DNA of 64,000 bases from Rhodospirillaceae bacterium (GTDB lineage: Bacteria > Pseudomonadota > Alphaproteobacteria > Rhodospirillales > Rhodospirillaceae), in assembly GCA_029243545.1 (NCBI GenBank), contig JAQWRV010000018.1, forward strand, positions 1-64,000, read 5' to 3'. Under the pieces are notes generated by a model. The model worked only from the letters and a program-made list of their open reading frames with translations, was not told the DNA's origin and did no database searches. The position numbers and the translations under genes are program-made. Shown piece after piece: positions 34,802 to 43,619 of the stretch; position 1 is the stretch's first letter, and the number at the start of each line of letters is the position of its first letter.

Positions 34802-36222
34802 CGCAGATCTCCGTGCTCGACGTAGCCAACCTCAAAGTCAGATAGAAACTGCCTGTTGGGGTCATTGCGGTCGTAGGTCAGGGCGCCATCGATATAGACT
34901 CGCTCGGCCCGGGTATATACCGAGAACGGATCGCCATCCCAGATCACAACATCGGCCATCTTGCCCGCTTCCAACGAGCCGGTCTGTTCATCGATTTGCA
35001 GAGCCCTAGCCGGGTTGAGCGACAGCCACTGCCAAGCTTCGCCCTTGGTGATGCCGAGACCCATGCGATTACCAGCCGCCATGGATTTCGCCGCCTCTTG
35101 ATTCAAGATTTGAATGCCGACGTTGGAATCTGAATGGACGATGGCGCAGCCGTTCTCAGCCGCGTCAACAAGAGCGATATTCTCGCGGATACCGTCGAAG
35201 CTTTCCAGTTTGAAGCCCCACCAGTCGGACCACATAGCGCCGCACGTGCCTGCCTCGGCCAACAAATCGGCGATTTTGTAAGCCTCAACAGCGTGGTGAA
35301 AGGTGGCGACGTGATAACCAAACTCTTTGGCCATATCTAGCACCAGCGCCATCTCGTCAGCCCGGTAGCAATGCATCTGCACGAGAATGTCGCCGGACAA
35401 AGCTAGCGCCAGGGTTTCCTTTTTAAGATCGCGTTTGGGCGGCTTGGCCGCAGGATCGCCCTGCTGCACCTTGGCATCATAAAGATCCCAGTCGTATTGA
35501 TACTGCAACGCATCGTACCAGGCTTCCCGGTAACCAGCGAAGCTGGCCATGCGTGTGCTTGGCCCGCTCTTGTCGCCATAGACCCGCTTCGGGTTTTCGC
35601 CACAGGCCATTTTGACGCCCTGCTTTGCGCCCGGGAATTTCATACCCTGCGTGGTGCGGGCGGGCACGTTTTTCACAACTACAGTGCGGCCACCGAACAG
35701 ATTGGCTGAACCGACGGATATGTGTTGGGTAGTAACCCCGCCAGCAATGGCCCGACCAAAGGCAGGGTCTTGCGGCCACACAGCATGTTCCGCCCACACT
35801 TGCGCCGTGTTGGGCGACGTGGTTTCGTTAACATCTCCCGACGCTCCTGTATTTGGCACCGGTCCAATACCAATATGAGAATGGATATCGATGATGCCTG
35901 ACGTCACCCATTTTCCGTTGGCGTTCACCATAGTCGCGCCGGCCGGAATATCGACATCGGTACCGACCGACATGATTTTGCCGTCCGACATGATGATGGT
36001 TCCGTTCTCGATCATGCCACCGGCGCCATCGAGCACCGTCGCACCGATCAGAGCCGTTAGCTGTGCCGGACGGGGTACATAGGTGCTCGGATACGGATCG
36101 CGATTGACGGTGGCCAACCTTTGACCCGCGTCAGACGTGGTAGTCTGAGCCTGGAGTTGACCCGCGGACACTAAAGATAATGCAGCAACCACTGTGGATG
36201 CCGTAAGATATGCGGCACGCAT
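34798..36222 (-). CDS. exported metal-dependent amidohydrolase
   Basis: A 474-residue imidazolonepropionase-like hydrolase with a signal peptide (STVVAALSLVSAGQLQAQ). Metal ligands are visible as IDIHSHIGIG, barrel histidines in HVATFHHAVEAYKIADLL, and the aspartate region CAIVHSDSNVG. The C-terminal LEAGKMADVVIWDGDPFSV closes the beta-sandwich domain. It likely cleaves a cyclic amide, peptide-like or lactam bond in the periplasm. Start ATG 36222 is chosen because AGGGAGGGA lies just upstream and the signal peptide follows; the frame extends 16 codons further. The paralogue downstream overlaps it. Confidence 0.9.
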   Translation of the reverse strand: MRAAYLTASTVVAALSLVSAGQLQAQTTTSDAGQRLATVNRDPYPSTYVPRPAQLTALIGATVLDGAGGMIENGTIIMSDGKIMSVGTDVDIPAGATMVNANGKWVTSGIIDIHSHIGIGPVPNTGASGDVNETTSPNTAQVWAEHAVWPQDPAFGRAIAGGVTTQHISVGSANLFGGRTVVVKNVPARTTQGMKFPGAKQGVKMACGENPKRVYGDKSGPSTRMASFAGYREAWYDALQYQYDWDLYDAKVQQGDPAAKPPKRDLKKETLALALSGDILVQMHCYRADEMALVLDMAKEFGYHVATFHHAVEAYKIADLLAEAGTCGAMWSDWWGFKLESFDGIRENIALVDAAENGCAIVHSDSNVGIQILNQEAAKSMAAGNRMGLGITKGEAWQWLSLNPARALQIDEQTGSLEAGKMADVVIWDGDPFSVYTRAERVYIDGALTYDRNDPNRQFLSDFEVGYVEHGDLR

Positions 36223-36332
36223 GCGTCCCTCCCTGGTGACAAATTTCTTATTTCTCCTAGGGTAACCCATAACGCGGGGGGCAAAACAAGCGCGATTGCG
36301 CTGCCCGGCCTAAAGACGCAAAATCTTTTCCC

Positions 36333-37874
36333 ATGATCTTAGGAATGAGAATGTATTTGCCCCTATTAAGCGTGATTCGGCTAACCACTCAGGTATTGAT
36401 GCTTGGGCTGGTGTTTGCAGGACCATCCAGCGCCCAAGCTGAAAAGGTGCTCCGCCTTGGCGTCGTCAGTCTGCCTGGAGACCTGGGCAACCCATACGGG
36501 TCCTACACCATACCGACAGTGGCTGCGGGTTTGGCGGTGTTCGATTCCCTGACAGTTCTCGATATCGATGGTGTGGTGCAGCCGTGGATAGCTGAGCGCT
36601 GGGAAGTTGTAGATGAGCTCACCTGGCACTTTACCCTCAAGCCAAATGTAAAGTTTTCTAGTGGTGAGCCCTTTGACGCCAGCGCAGCCGCAGCCGCCCT
36701 CATGTATTTCGCCTCTGGTGACGGGCTTGTTGAAGTAGTGGCGCAGTCGGTGATCGACGTTGAGAGCGCCCGCGCAGTTGACCCTTTGACGCTAGAGATT
36801 AAAACCAAGCAGCCGAATATCCTGTTACCACGGCGCCTGTCCGGGCTTCGCATTCCAGCGCCAGGGCCATGGGCCGAGCTGGGGCGCAAAGGGTTTGGCA
36901 TGGCACCCGTTGGCTCAGGCGCTTTCATTGCGACCCGATGGGACACCACCCGAATCGAATTGGTTGCTAACCCCAACGCGTGGCGGCCACCGCAATTAGA
37001 CCGCATCGAAATGATCGGCGTTCCGGAAGTCACCACTCGCGTACAGGGATTGATCACCGGTGCCGTCGACATTGCCTTCGATATTGGCCCCGACAACGGG
37101 CCGCTGCTGGAGAGATCCGGCGCGCGTTTGAAGTTTAGACCGTCAGGGCGCATTCAGGTCATCACCTTTATGTCCGTTGGTGACTCGCCCGTGGCCGACC
37201 TGCGCGTACGCCAAGCCCTCAATTTCGCTATCGACAAGCAAAGTATTGTTGACCTGTTGCTGGGCGGCGCAGCGGAAATAACGGGCCAGGCTGCGGTCAG
37301 AGGCGCTTTCGGATATAACCCGGCCGTCAAGCCTTATCCCTATGATCCAGACAAAGCCCGGGCATTACTGGCCGAGGCGGGATACCCCGACGGCTTCGAT
37401 TTGTCCGCCGATATGACCCTTGGTGCTATGGCCGGTGACGGGTCATGGTACCTGCAAATTGCTCAGGATCTGGCGAAGATCGGCGTCAACGTGACTTATC
37501 GGCCGTCTCCTTATCCGATCCATATCCGTAAGATCCGCGAGGGCGGCTGGGAGGGCAATGCCTTTAGTATGGATTTCAACAGCCTGCCATCCATGGACGT
37601 TTTGTGGCCGCTGCGTATTCATTCTTGCATGTGGCGCGCGCCATGGCATTGCCGCCCGGAATGGGTGCCTTTAATCGAAGACGCAGAACAGGAATTCGAT
37701 TTAGAGGAACGGCGCCGCAAGACACAAGCGCTAGTAAAACTGTACCACGACGAACCGACCAGTATTTATTTATGGGAAATGCCTGGCGTTGACGGAGTGT
37801 CTAACCGCGTGACCAACTTCCGGCCGGGCCAATCCTTCATCGACATGGCGGTCATTGATCTAGCAGATGACTGA
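36333..37874 (+). CDS. ABC transporter solute-binding protein, family 5, second copy
   Basis: A 513-residue periplasmic receptor related to that at 11141. After a signal peptide ending near SSAQA come the family 5 marks: RLGVVSLPGDLGNPYGSY, FDSLTVLDIDGVVQPWIAE, WHFTLKPNVKFSSGEPFDA and VRQALNFAIDKQSIVDLLL. Both copies share the LGNPYG/S-type opening loop, so they may bind related ligands. There is no permease gene beside it. It is divergent from the amidohydrolase pair and overlaps the following sulfotransferase-like gene by eight bases. Two further ATGs within seven codons are alternative starts. Confidence 0.9.
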   Translation: MILGMRMYLPLLSVIRLTTQVLMLGLVFAGPSSAQAEKVLRLGVVSLPGDLGNPYGSYTIPTVAAGLAVFDSLTVLDIDGVVQPWIAERWEVVDELTWHFTLKPNVKFSSGEPFDASAAAAALMYFASGDGLVEVVAQSVIDVESARAVDPLTLEIKTKQPNILLPRRLSGLRIPAPGPWAELGRKGFGMAPVGSGAFIATRWDTTRIELVANPNAWRPPQLDRIEMIGVPEVTTRVQGLITGAVDIAFDIGPDNGPLLERSGARLKFRPSGRIQVITFMSVGDSPVADLRVRQALNFAIDKQSIVDLLLGGAAEITGQAAVRGAFGYNPAVKPYPYDPDKARALLAEAGYPDGFDLSADMTLGAMAGDGSWYLQIAQDLAKIGVNVTYRPSPYPIHIRKIREGGWEGNAFSMDFNSLPSMDVLWPLRIHSCMWRAPWHCRPEWVPLIEDAEQEFDLEERRRKTQALVKLYHDEPTSIYLWEMPGVDGVSNRVTNFRPGQSFIDMAVIDLADD

Positions 37875-38778
37875 GCAAGAAGACCAACACCAAAAACACT
37901 CAATCGAACACACATTGGTGCGGGCGATTGCAGGACACTCGTCCGATAACCTCTCTAACCGTATGCTGGTGTTTATTCACCCCCCTAAATGTGCCGGGCG
38001 CACGTTTTCATCCATACTCGATGCCCGCTTCGTCGCCACCCGCTCGGATGAAGAACAAGGCTGCTGGGTGCGCGGCACAATATACGGGCAGTATCTTGGC
38101 GCAGAGAAAGACGAGACATTGCGCAATCTGGAAACGGTCGACCGCGACTCAGTCTATCTCAGAGGACATTTACCAGTGGGTGTGTTTGACGATTTCAAAC
38201 ATACGCCTGCCTATATCACCATGCTGAGGGAGCCCGCCGCACAAGCGCAATCTTTGTACCGGTTTGGTGTGGAACGCGGTGGTTGGAAGAACGGCACGGC
38301 GGTGGCTGATCTCGTCGACCGCGGGCTGATGATCGACAATCCGCAAACCCGGCAGTTGGCTGGATTGCAGACCGCTTCAGAGTTGTGTACCGAAGAGACT
38401 CTCAACACGGCTTTGAATAACCTCAAAGATTTTTTGTTTGTCGGCAAAGCGGAACAGTTTGAAATTGGCTTGCAAGTATTACTTAGCCGGTTGGGCGGCC
38501 CCGGCGCTCTTTATCATAGCCGTGGATCTGGAAAGGCGATTGATATAGCGCTAGATATCAAGTGCGACTTAGACGATTTGACGATACTAGATAAGAAACT
38601 CTTCGGAAATGTGCCTGACGTTGAACCGGTGAAGGGTGCGTATCTGCCATATATCATTGTAGACTCAATTGTCATGAAATCGAAAGAATCCTCGACTCTG
38701 ACGATTACGGAACTTGAAATAGCTGACGCACGAAAGGTGTTAGAGAGTCAAGGTCATACGATGCGCGAAAGGCCGTAA
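37867..38778 (+). CDS. sulfotransferase-like protein
   Basis: A 303-residue cytoplasmic protein. The PAPS 5'-phosphosulfate-binding loop is LVFIHPPKCAGRTFSS near residue 35, and the 3'-phosphate-binding segment is ITMLREPAAQAQSLYRFG near 118, both in the family of bacterial sulfotransferases resembling heparan-sulfate enzymes. The acceptor cannot be inferred. The start lies inside the end of the solute-receptor gene. The C-terminal quarter is more variable and contains isoleucine-rich strands. A lower-GC feel than its neighbours may hint at transfer, but I did not compute it. Confidence 0.8.
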   Translation: MTEQEDQHQKHSIEHTLVRAIAGHSSDNLSNRMLVFIHPPKCAGRTFSSILDARFVATRSDEEQGCWVRGTIYGQYLGAEKDETLRNLETVDRDSVYLRGHLPVGVFDDFKHTPAYITMLREPAAQAQSLYRFGVERGGWKNGTAVADLVDRGLMIDNPQTRQLAGLQTASELCTEETLNTALNNLKDFLFVGKAEQFEIGLQVLLSRLGGPGALYHSRGSGKAIDIALDIKCDLDDLTILDKKLFGNVPDVEPVKGAYLPYIIVDSIVMKSKESSTLTITELEIADARKVLESQGHTMRERP

Positions 38779-38808
38779 CAGTCGTCTTAACGAAACGGAA
38801 TCGTCGCC

Positions 38809-39468
38809 ATGTTGATAGAAATTCTGCTCGTCGCCCATATCGTCGTTCTTGGCTATTGGCTGGGATCGGAGTTCGTCATCAACAGCGGCTACCGTTATGT
38901 GTGCCGGGCGGCGTCCATGCCTTTTGATGAACGCAACAAACTGATGGACCATGTGCTCGATGTGGATCAGCACGTTCGATACGCGCTGGTCCTCCAAATT
39001 GGTTTGGGAACAGCCTTAGCTGCTCTTTATGGATATATTCCCGGTGGAGCAACTTCAGCCATGATGGCCAGTGTTGTTGCGACAGTTTGGTTAATCTTCG
39101 TTGAGTTCATCCACCACAAACGGCAAAACCCCGCCGGCGTACGGCTGGGATTTATCGACCGCGCCATCCGTTACATCCTGATGATAGGCTTGGCCGTAAT
39201 CGGAATCGGCGCGCTGATGACCCAAGGCGCGATGCCATCCTGGCTGGCATGGAAACTTATACTCTTTGCGGGAGTCATTCTAAGTGGTGTGGGCATCCGC
39301 TATTCCATCATCGATTTCTACCGGACTTGGGCTAAAATCAGAGAAAACGGATCCACGCCGGATGACGAAGCGCGCATCTGGTTCATTTACAAGTACGGCA
39401 CGGGCATTCTGCTTGGGCTTTGGATTTTTATTACCGGTATTGCCGTGCTGAGTGTGTGGAAACCATGA
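38809..39468 (+). CDS. multi-helix membrane protein of unknown function
   Basis: A 219-residue inner-membrane protein with about six hydrophobic helices: IEILLVAHIVVLGYWLG, the pair around LVLQIGLGTALAALYGYI and MMASVVATVWLIFVEFI, YILMIGLAVIGIGALM, LILFAGVILSGVGI, and GILLGLWIFITGIAVLSV. Histidines and charged residues sit in loops (FIHHKRQN), not in clear haem positions. I do not recognise the family. It ends by overlapping the start of the NTF2-like gene (ATGA), so the two are co-translated. Confidence 0.8.
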   Translation: MLIEILLVAHIVVLGYWLGSEFVINSGYRYVCRAASMPFDERNKLMDHVLDVDQHVRYALVLQIGLGTALAALYGYIPGGATSAMMASVVATVWLIFVEFIHHKRQNPAGVRLGFIDRAIRYILMIGLAVIGIGALMTQGAMPSWLAWKLILFAGVILSGVGIRYSIIDFYRTWAKIRENGSTPDDEARIWFIYKYGTGILLGLWIFITGIAVLSVWKP

Positions 39469-40067
39469 CATCTAACCTCCCCCGCCGCGACGTTGTAGGG
39501 GCTGCCGCCGCCGCACTCCTTCCGCAAACTGCTTTTGCACAAAACATGAATAGGACTTTCACCATGACCGACATGACAAGCACCGTCGAACAGATTTTGA
39601 CTGCCTATGTGGACCGGTGGAACGACTATGACGCGGATGGGATGATCCCGTTCTGGGATACCGAAGACGAGGGGCTCATTTACGTCGCCGAGGAAATCGA
39701 TGCCCTGCGTGGGTGGAAAGCGCTGGAAAAGTACTTCCGCGGCAACGACCCTGCCACGACAGATCATTACATCGCTTTTTGGGATGTAACCGCGCGAACA
39801 ATCGCGCCGGGCGTTATTCAAGCCTTTTGGAACATGAGCTGGAACGTCTATTTCTCGACCGAGAAACTGTATGCCAAACCCATCGGCGGCGAGGTACGGG
39901 TGACGGCCTTACTGCGTGAAAAAGAGGATGGCCAGGGCAGGAAATGGAAATTCTTCCATTGGATTGAAGGGCCCCTGGCCTCGCTCATCCAACTCCAACG
40001 CGCCCATGAAGCCAACGTCCACCCGAAGCTGATTGAGAAGCTCAAGGCCAAAGGGATTGATTTCTAA
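39465..40067 (+). CDS. Tat-exported NTF2/SnoaL-like protein
   Basis: About 200 residues. The N-terminus MTSNLPRRDVVGAAAAALL carries a twin-arginine signal. The mature part is a cone-shaped NTF2-like domain: a first helix VEQILTAYVDRWNDYD, the strand ALEKYFRGND, then IAFWDVTARTI and a long final sheet with WKFFHWIEGP. Such folds serve as small enzymes (isomerases, dehydratases) or binding proteins. The start overlaps the stop of the membrane protein, which rules out the longer frame that begins inside that gene. It converges on the CpcT-like gene with a nine-base gap. Confidence 0.83.
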   Translation: MTSNLPRRDVVGAAAAALLPQTAFAQNMNRTFTMTDMTSTVEQILTAYVDRWNDYDADGMIPFWDTEDEGLIYVAEEIDALRGWKALEKYFRGNDPATTDHYIAFWDVTARTIAPGVIQAFWNMSWNVYFSTEKLYAKPIGGEVRVTALLREKEDGQGRKWKFFHWIEGPLASLIQLQRAHEANVHPKLIEKLKAKGIDF

Positions 40068-40076
40068 CAAACGCTC

Positions 40077-41078
40077 TTAATCCAGCACCTCTAACACCTC
40101 ACGGAAATCATACCCCTCACGGTGGCAATGACCCAAGGCCCAACCCAGGTTAAAGCCGACCCGGCGGGCGTCGACATCTGTCAAAGCATAACCGGCCATG
40201 CGGGCTTGACCTTGTTTCTGCATAGAGAACAGTAAGAAATCAGGCCTTTCACTATAGAAGGGATACTCTTTGTCGCGCATGCGGATACCGTAAACGTCAC
40301 CGTTCTCGTCAGGCTCAAACCACACCAATCCGCCCTGACTATGCAGGCGTATGTCTTTGATCGTTCGCGCTGCGCTACTGTCGTCATTGCGGAAGGTCAC
40401 TTCGCATTCGAAAATCTTAGACCGGCGCATACGGAACGGTTGATCCTCGGGCAGCCCCACGTGAAGGCTGTCATCCGACATAAGGAACGAGGAATCCACG
40501 AGCCAGAGTTTGGTCGCGGAGAGTGTCCATTTGTGAACCGAATAGCGACGAAGGTCGCCCTCGCCAAAGACACAGGCTTTGGGTCCCATATTGGCGACGT
40601 ATTGATCGGCTTCCCGGCGCCATGAGACGTCACAGCCTTCGATAAAGAAGATGTCGTCTTCCATCAGGCCGGCCAGTTTCTTGGGATTGAGATGGGCATC
40701 ACGGGACCCATCATTATCCTTATAGAAGCCCTGCTTCATGCGGATGGCATTGTTTTCTGGCTCGGAAATGAATACGCCGATGCGCTGTCGCATTATGTTC
40801 TCAGGGTCGTCATCCAAATAGTGCTGAATATGAAAAACGTGCTCGCCAATTTGCGGTAGGTCGAGACGTTTGTGGATGGCATGCACGCGCCTGTGCACGG
40901 GCTCACCTTCACCGCCATTGCGCGTATGGAACCATCGTTGTTCTTCGTTATCAAATTCACCCTCGAACCATCCTGTGAGTATGAGCAAGTCGCGGGCGTT
41001 GGGGTCCGTCGGACGCGCTTCTTGAGCAGCGGTGAGACCCGGCGCAAGAAATAGCAGCAATACAACAACGAACTTCAT
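40077..41078 (-). CDS. exported CpcT/CpeT-like protein
   Basis: A 333-residue protein with a signal peptide (VVVLLLFLAPGLTAA). The mature sequence fits the CpcT/CpeT (DUF1001) barrel: LLILTGWFEGEFDNEEQ, RQRIGVFISEPENNAIRM, FFIEGCDVSWRREADQYVAN and a later GPKACVFGEGDLRR. In cyanobacteria this family attaches bilins to phycobiliproteins, but non-phototrophic members are common and of unknown role. It follows the amine oxidase gene at two bases, so the two work together or are at least co-expressed. The long C-terminal extension after residue about 220 repeats barrel-like strands. Confidence 0.8.
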   Translation of the reverse strand: MKFVVVLLLFLAPGLTAAQEARPTDPNARDLLILTGWFEGEFDNEEQRWFHTRNGGEGEPVHRRVHAIHKRLDLPQIGEHVFHIQHYLDDDPENIMRQRIGVFISEPENNAIRMKQGFYKDNDGSRDAHLNPKKLAGLMEDDIFFIEGCDVSWRREADQYVANMGPKACVFGEGDLRRYSVHKWTLSATKLWLVDSSFLMSDDSLHVGLPEDQPFRMRRSKIFECEVTFRNDDSSAARTIKDIRLHSQGGLVWFEPDENGDVYGIRMRDKEYPFYSERPDFLLFSMQKQGQARMAGYALTDVDARRVGFNLGWALGHCHREGYDFREVLEVLD

Positions 41079-41080
41079 TT

Positions 41081-42529
41081 TTACCCCACCAAATCCAGCA
41101 CGTCGAAGGCAGCCCGTTCGCCGGACTCAAAGGCCCCTTCCATGCCACGCTCCAAGAGCGCGGTATGTTCCCCACAGAAGTGAATGTTGCCATGCCGAGC
41201 GCGCATATTGTCGGCGTACTTGGTCACCTGACCGGGCCGCCAGAACACCCAGTCCCCCGATCCGTGCACATCGCGGTGGCATGATTGAACCATAATGGGC
41301 TCCAACGCGCCCTTGGTGGACGGACGGATACGGGCCAATTCCTGTAGCGTGTAGGCCGCTACCTGTTCATCCGTCATGTAATCGTATTTGAAAGCCTCAA
41401 CGCCGTTGATGAAGGATATGGCTGATGTTTCTTCACCATTTTCACCGCGCGCCAATACTGCAAAGCGTTCCATAGGCCCATCAGTCCAAATGCTCGACGG
41501 CAGGCCATCTTTTTCCCAGAACTTTTCTTTGATGAGAAAGTGGACCTGTATAGAAATGCCGTAGTCGATTTCATCGATAGCGCTTTCCATAATCATCGGC
41601 AGGCGGGGTGTGAACTTCATGTGGCGCAGCACGGGGTAGGGTACAGAGCAAACCACCTGACCGGCCTGGTATTCCCTGCCATCGTTGCAAGTAACCGAGA
41701 CCGAGCTGCCATTGTCGTCGATGGTGTGCACCGTTTTATTCAACAGCACTCCGTTCTCGAGACTTTCGCTCATGGCAAAGGGTAATAGAGAGTTGCCGCC
41801 TTTGACCTGTAGCGAGGCGGGGCGTTCACTATTGGCCAGCGCAGCACTTTGGTTGAACTCGCCGACCGCATAGCGCCGGATTTCGTGCAGGGCGGATGTG
41901 TTGTCCACATGATCCGTGTGAACGACCACGTTCATAAGATTGATGATCTCTTCGTTGTAACCCAGCGTTTCGCGCAGATACTTTGAAAACGGAATGTCGT
42001 ATTTTTGAAACTCGGGCAAAATCCAATCATCCAGCGCCCGGCCCGATAACGGATTGTTGCGATGCGCTAGAATAAACAAAAGTCGGTCCGGCATAAGCTG
42101 GCGGTCATCACCTTCCAGCGGATTGAGCGCATGGCTCGGCCATTCTTCCGGCAGGATGTTCTGCTCTTTGATGCGATAGAGCCAACCGCGGGCCGCGCCC
42201 AACTCTACAGGCGGAATAAGGTCGAGGCCGAGGCGCTCCGCTGTATCGATCATTCGGGCGTAATTGCCACCGATGAGTTCCCCTGCCGCTTCCGGCCGGC
42301 CCGGCACGTTCATTAGCGTATAGACCCGCCCACCGACACGATTGCGGCCTTCAAGCACCTGAACCTTCATGCCCTGTTCTTCCAGCAGCATGGCGGCGTT
42401 AAGACCGGACAATCCGGAGCCGATAACAATGGCATCAAATTTCTTGGTTGCTGCACGCAAGGGTTTCGGCGCGCGCGCGGCAACCACTCCGGCGGCCGCA
42501 GCACTAAGTATGGAACGGCGATTAAGCAT
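41081..42529 (-). CDS. Tat-exported flavin amine oxidase 2
   Basis: A 482-residue flavin amine oxidase, paralogous to the protein at 14975. The signal region MLNRRSILSAAAAGVVAA holds twin arginines. The FAD fold is DAIVIGSGLSGLNAAMLLEE with VQVLEGRNRVGGRVY, and the C-terminal FAD contact is HFCGEHTALLERGMEGAFES. It should oxidise an amine in the periplasm with release of peroxide. The ATG at 42529 has AAGGAG seven bases before it; the longer frame adds only a poor basic extension. Its genome partner here is a CpcT-like protein instead of the nitrilase that follows copy 1. Confidence 0.9.
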   Translation of the reverse strand: MLNRRSILSAAAAGVVAARAPKPLRAATKKFDAIVIGSGLSGLNAAMLLEEQGMKVQVLEGRNRVGGRVYTLMNVPGRPEAAGELIGGNYARMIDTAERLGLDLIPPVELGAARGWLYRIKEQNILPEEWPSHALNPLEGDDRQLMPDRLLFILAHRNNPLSGRALDDWILPEFQKYDIPFSKYLRETLGYNEEIINLMNVVVHTDHVDNTSALHEIRRYAVGEFNQSAALANSERPASLQVKGGNSLLPFAMSESLENGVLLNKTVHTIDDNGSSVSVTCNDGREYQAGQVVCSVPYPVLRHMKFTPRLPMIMESAIDEIDYGISIQVHFLIKEKFWEKDGLPSSIWTDGPMERFAVLARGENGEETSAISFINGVEAFKYDYMTDEQVAAYTLQELARIRPSTKGALEPIMVQSCHRDVHGSGDWVFWRPGQVTKYADNMRARHGNIHFCGEHTALLERGMEGAFESGERAAFDVLDLVG

Positions 42530-42618
42530 AAGACGTCTCCTTGACTGGCCGGCAAGCTTGACCTGACGATGAGCGTGGCGCAAGGCGTTAGACAGCCTCC
42601 TCTATTTGGAATAATTTT

Positions 42619-43425
42619 CTAATGCTTTGTCGCGCCGAGCGAGAATGACAGCGGCAATGGCGGCAGAGTATCGGGCAATCGATACATGCGTGGTTCGTCG
42701 CCATCGGGGACCATCAAGTTCACGTAGGGCCAGGCAACGGTGTCATGCTCATGCAAGAAATCAAGCCGTAGCCCGGCATCAAGTAGACCACCAATGATGG
42801 ACGACAACGGGTGCGCCCAATCATAACTATCGCTGGCCTCTTGCGGCATGGGCTCGCCGGTGTAGGTAATCTCTTCATCGAAATGCATGGGTGACTTGGG
42901 CATAGTCTTCCATGGATATTTATGCACGAGATGGCCATCTTCTTCTTCCATCACCAGCATGGTTGGATGGCCGTCAGCTATATAGAAACGTCCGCCTCGT
43001 TTCAGCATCGCCGCGACAACGCTCGCCCATTTCGTAATATCCGGCAACCAAGTGATCGTTCCCCAGGTGGTGTAAACGAGATCGAACCTCTTCTTGATGA
43101 GTTTCGGTGTGGCGTAGACATCACCCTGCACGAAGGTTGCAAGCAAGCCGGTTTCATCGGACAGCGCTTGAGCGGCCTCAACGGCTGACGGTGAAAAATC
43201 CAGCCCGGTCACCTTGGCTCCCCGCCGCACCAGGCCCAATGAGTCCATGCCGATGTGGCATTGCAAGTGCAGAACGTTAAGGCCGTCAATGTCACCGACC
43301 TCCGCGGCTTCGATGGGAAACAAGGGATCCCATCCGCTTTTGAATTTTTCCAGAGGATACGACTTAAGGTGCAACGGCACCCGGCATTCCCAGTTCTTGA
43401 GATTGGTCTGAGTATAGGTATTCAT
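42619..43425 (-). CDS. class I SAM-dependent methyltransferase
   Basis: A 268-residue cytoplasmic methyltransferase. Motif I is the variant VLHLQCHIGMDSLGLVRRG near residue 50, followed by the acidic loop of VTGLDFSPSAVEAA and motif II/III in YTTWGTITWLPD and LKRGGRFYIADGHP. The tail has a final beta strand rich in proline (DTLPPLPLSFSLGA). The acceptor is unknown. Its ATG overlaps the stop of the small PspF-like remnant upstream (ATGA). Confidence 0.88.
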   Translation of the reverse strand: MNTYTQTNLKNWECRVPLHLKSYPLEKFKSGWDPLFPIEAAEVGDIDGLNVLHLQCHIGMDSLGLVRRGAKVTGLDFSPSAVEAAQALSDETGLLATFVQGDVYATPKLIKKRFDLVYTTWGTITWLPDITKWASVVAAMLKRGGRFYIADGHPTMLVMEEEDGHLVHKYPWKTMPKSPMHFDEEITYTGEPMPQEASDSYDWAHPLSSIIGGLLDAGLRLDFLHEHDTVAWPYVNLMVPDGDEPRMYRLPDTLPPLPLSFSLGATKH

Positions 43426-43619
43426 GGGTCTTCCTGTTCAGTGCGTCCATCTGAATGTGCGGGAAGTAGGTTGTGTTTTTTGTGCGCATTGCGCAGTTGG
43501 TGATACGACAAGCCGAGATGCGGTGCCGATGCGCGTTGACTATGCCGGCAGGCGGTTAAAGCGTTGCAGAGTATCTGTTTCTCGAAAGCGGCGATTACTT
43601 CTTTGCAGCTACAGGGCAC
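43422..43619 (-). pseudogene. C-terminal DNA-binding remnant of a PspF-type sigma-54 activator
   Basis: The frame encodes about 60 residues: VIAAFEKQILCNALTACRHS, then ASAPHLGLSYHQLRNAHKKH and NLLP. This is the Fis-type helix-turn-helix that ends PspF-like enhancer-binding proteins, whose usual pattern is FEK-LL--AL---N-NQR-AA--LGL-Y-QLR--L-KY. The AAA+ ATPase part is missing: upstream DNA is the end of the TPR gene. The best available start is a GTG at 43617-43619. It is most simply a 5'-deleted regulator gene, although a free-standing Fis-like peptide cannot be excluded. Its stop overlaps the methyltransferase start. Confidence 0.65.
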
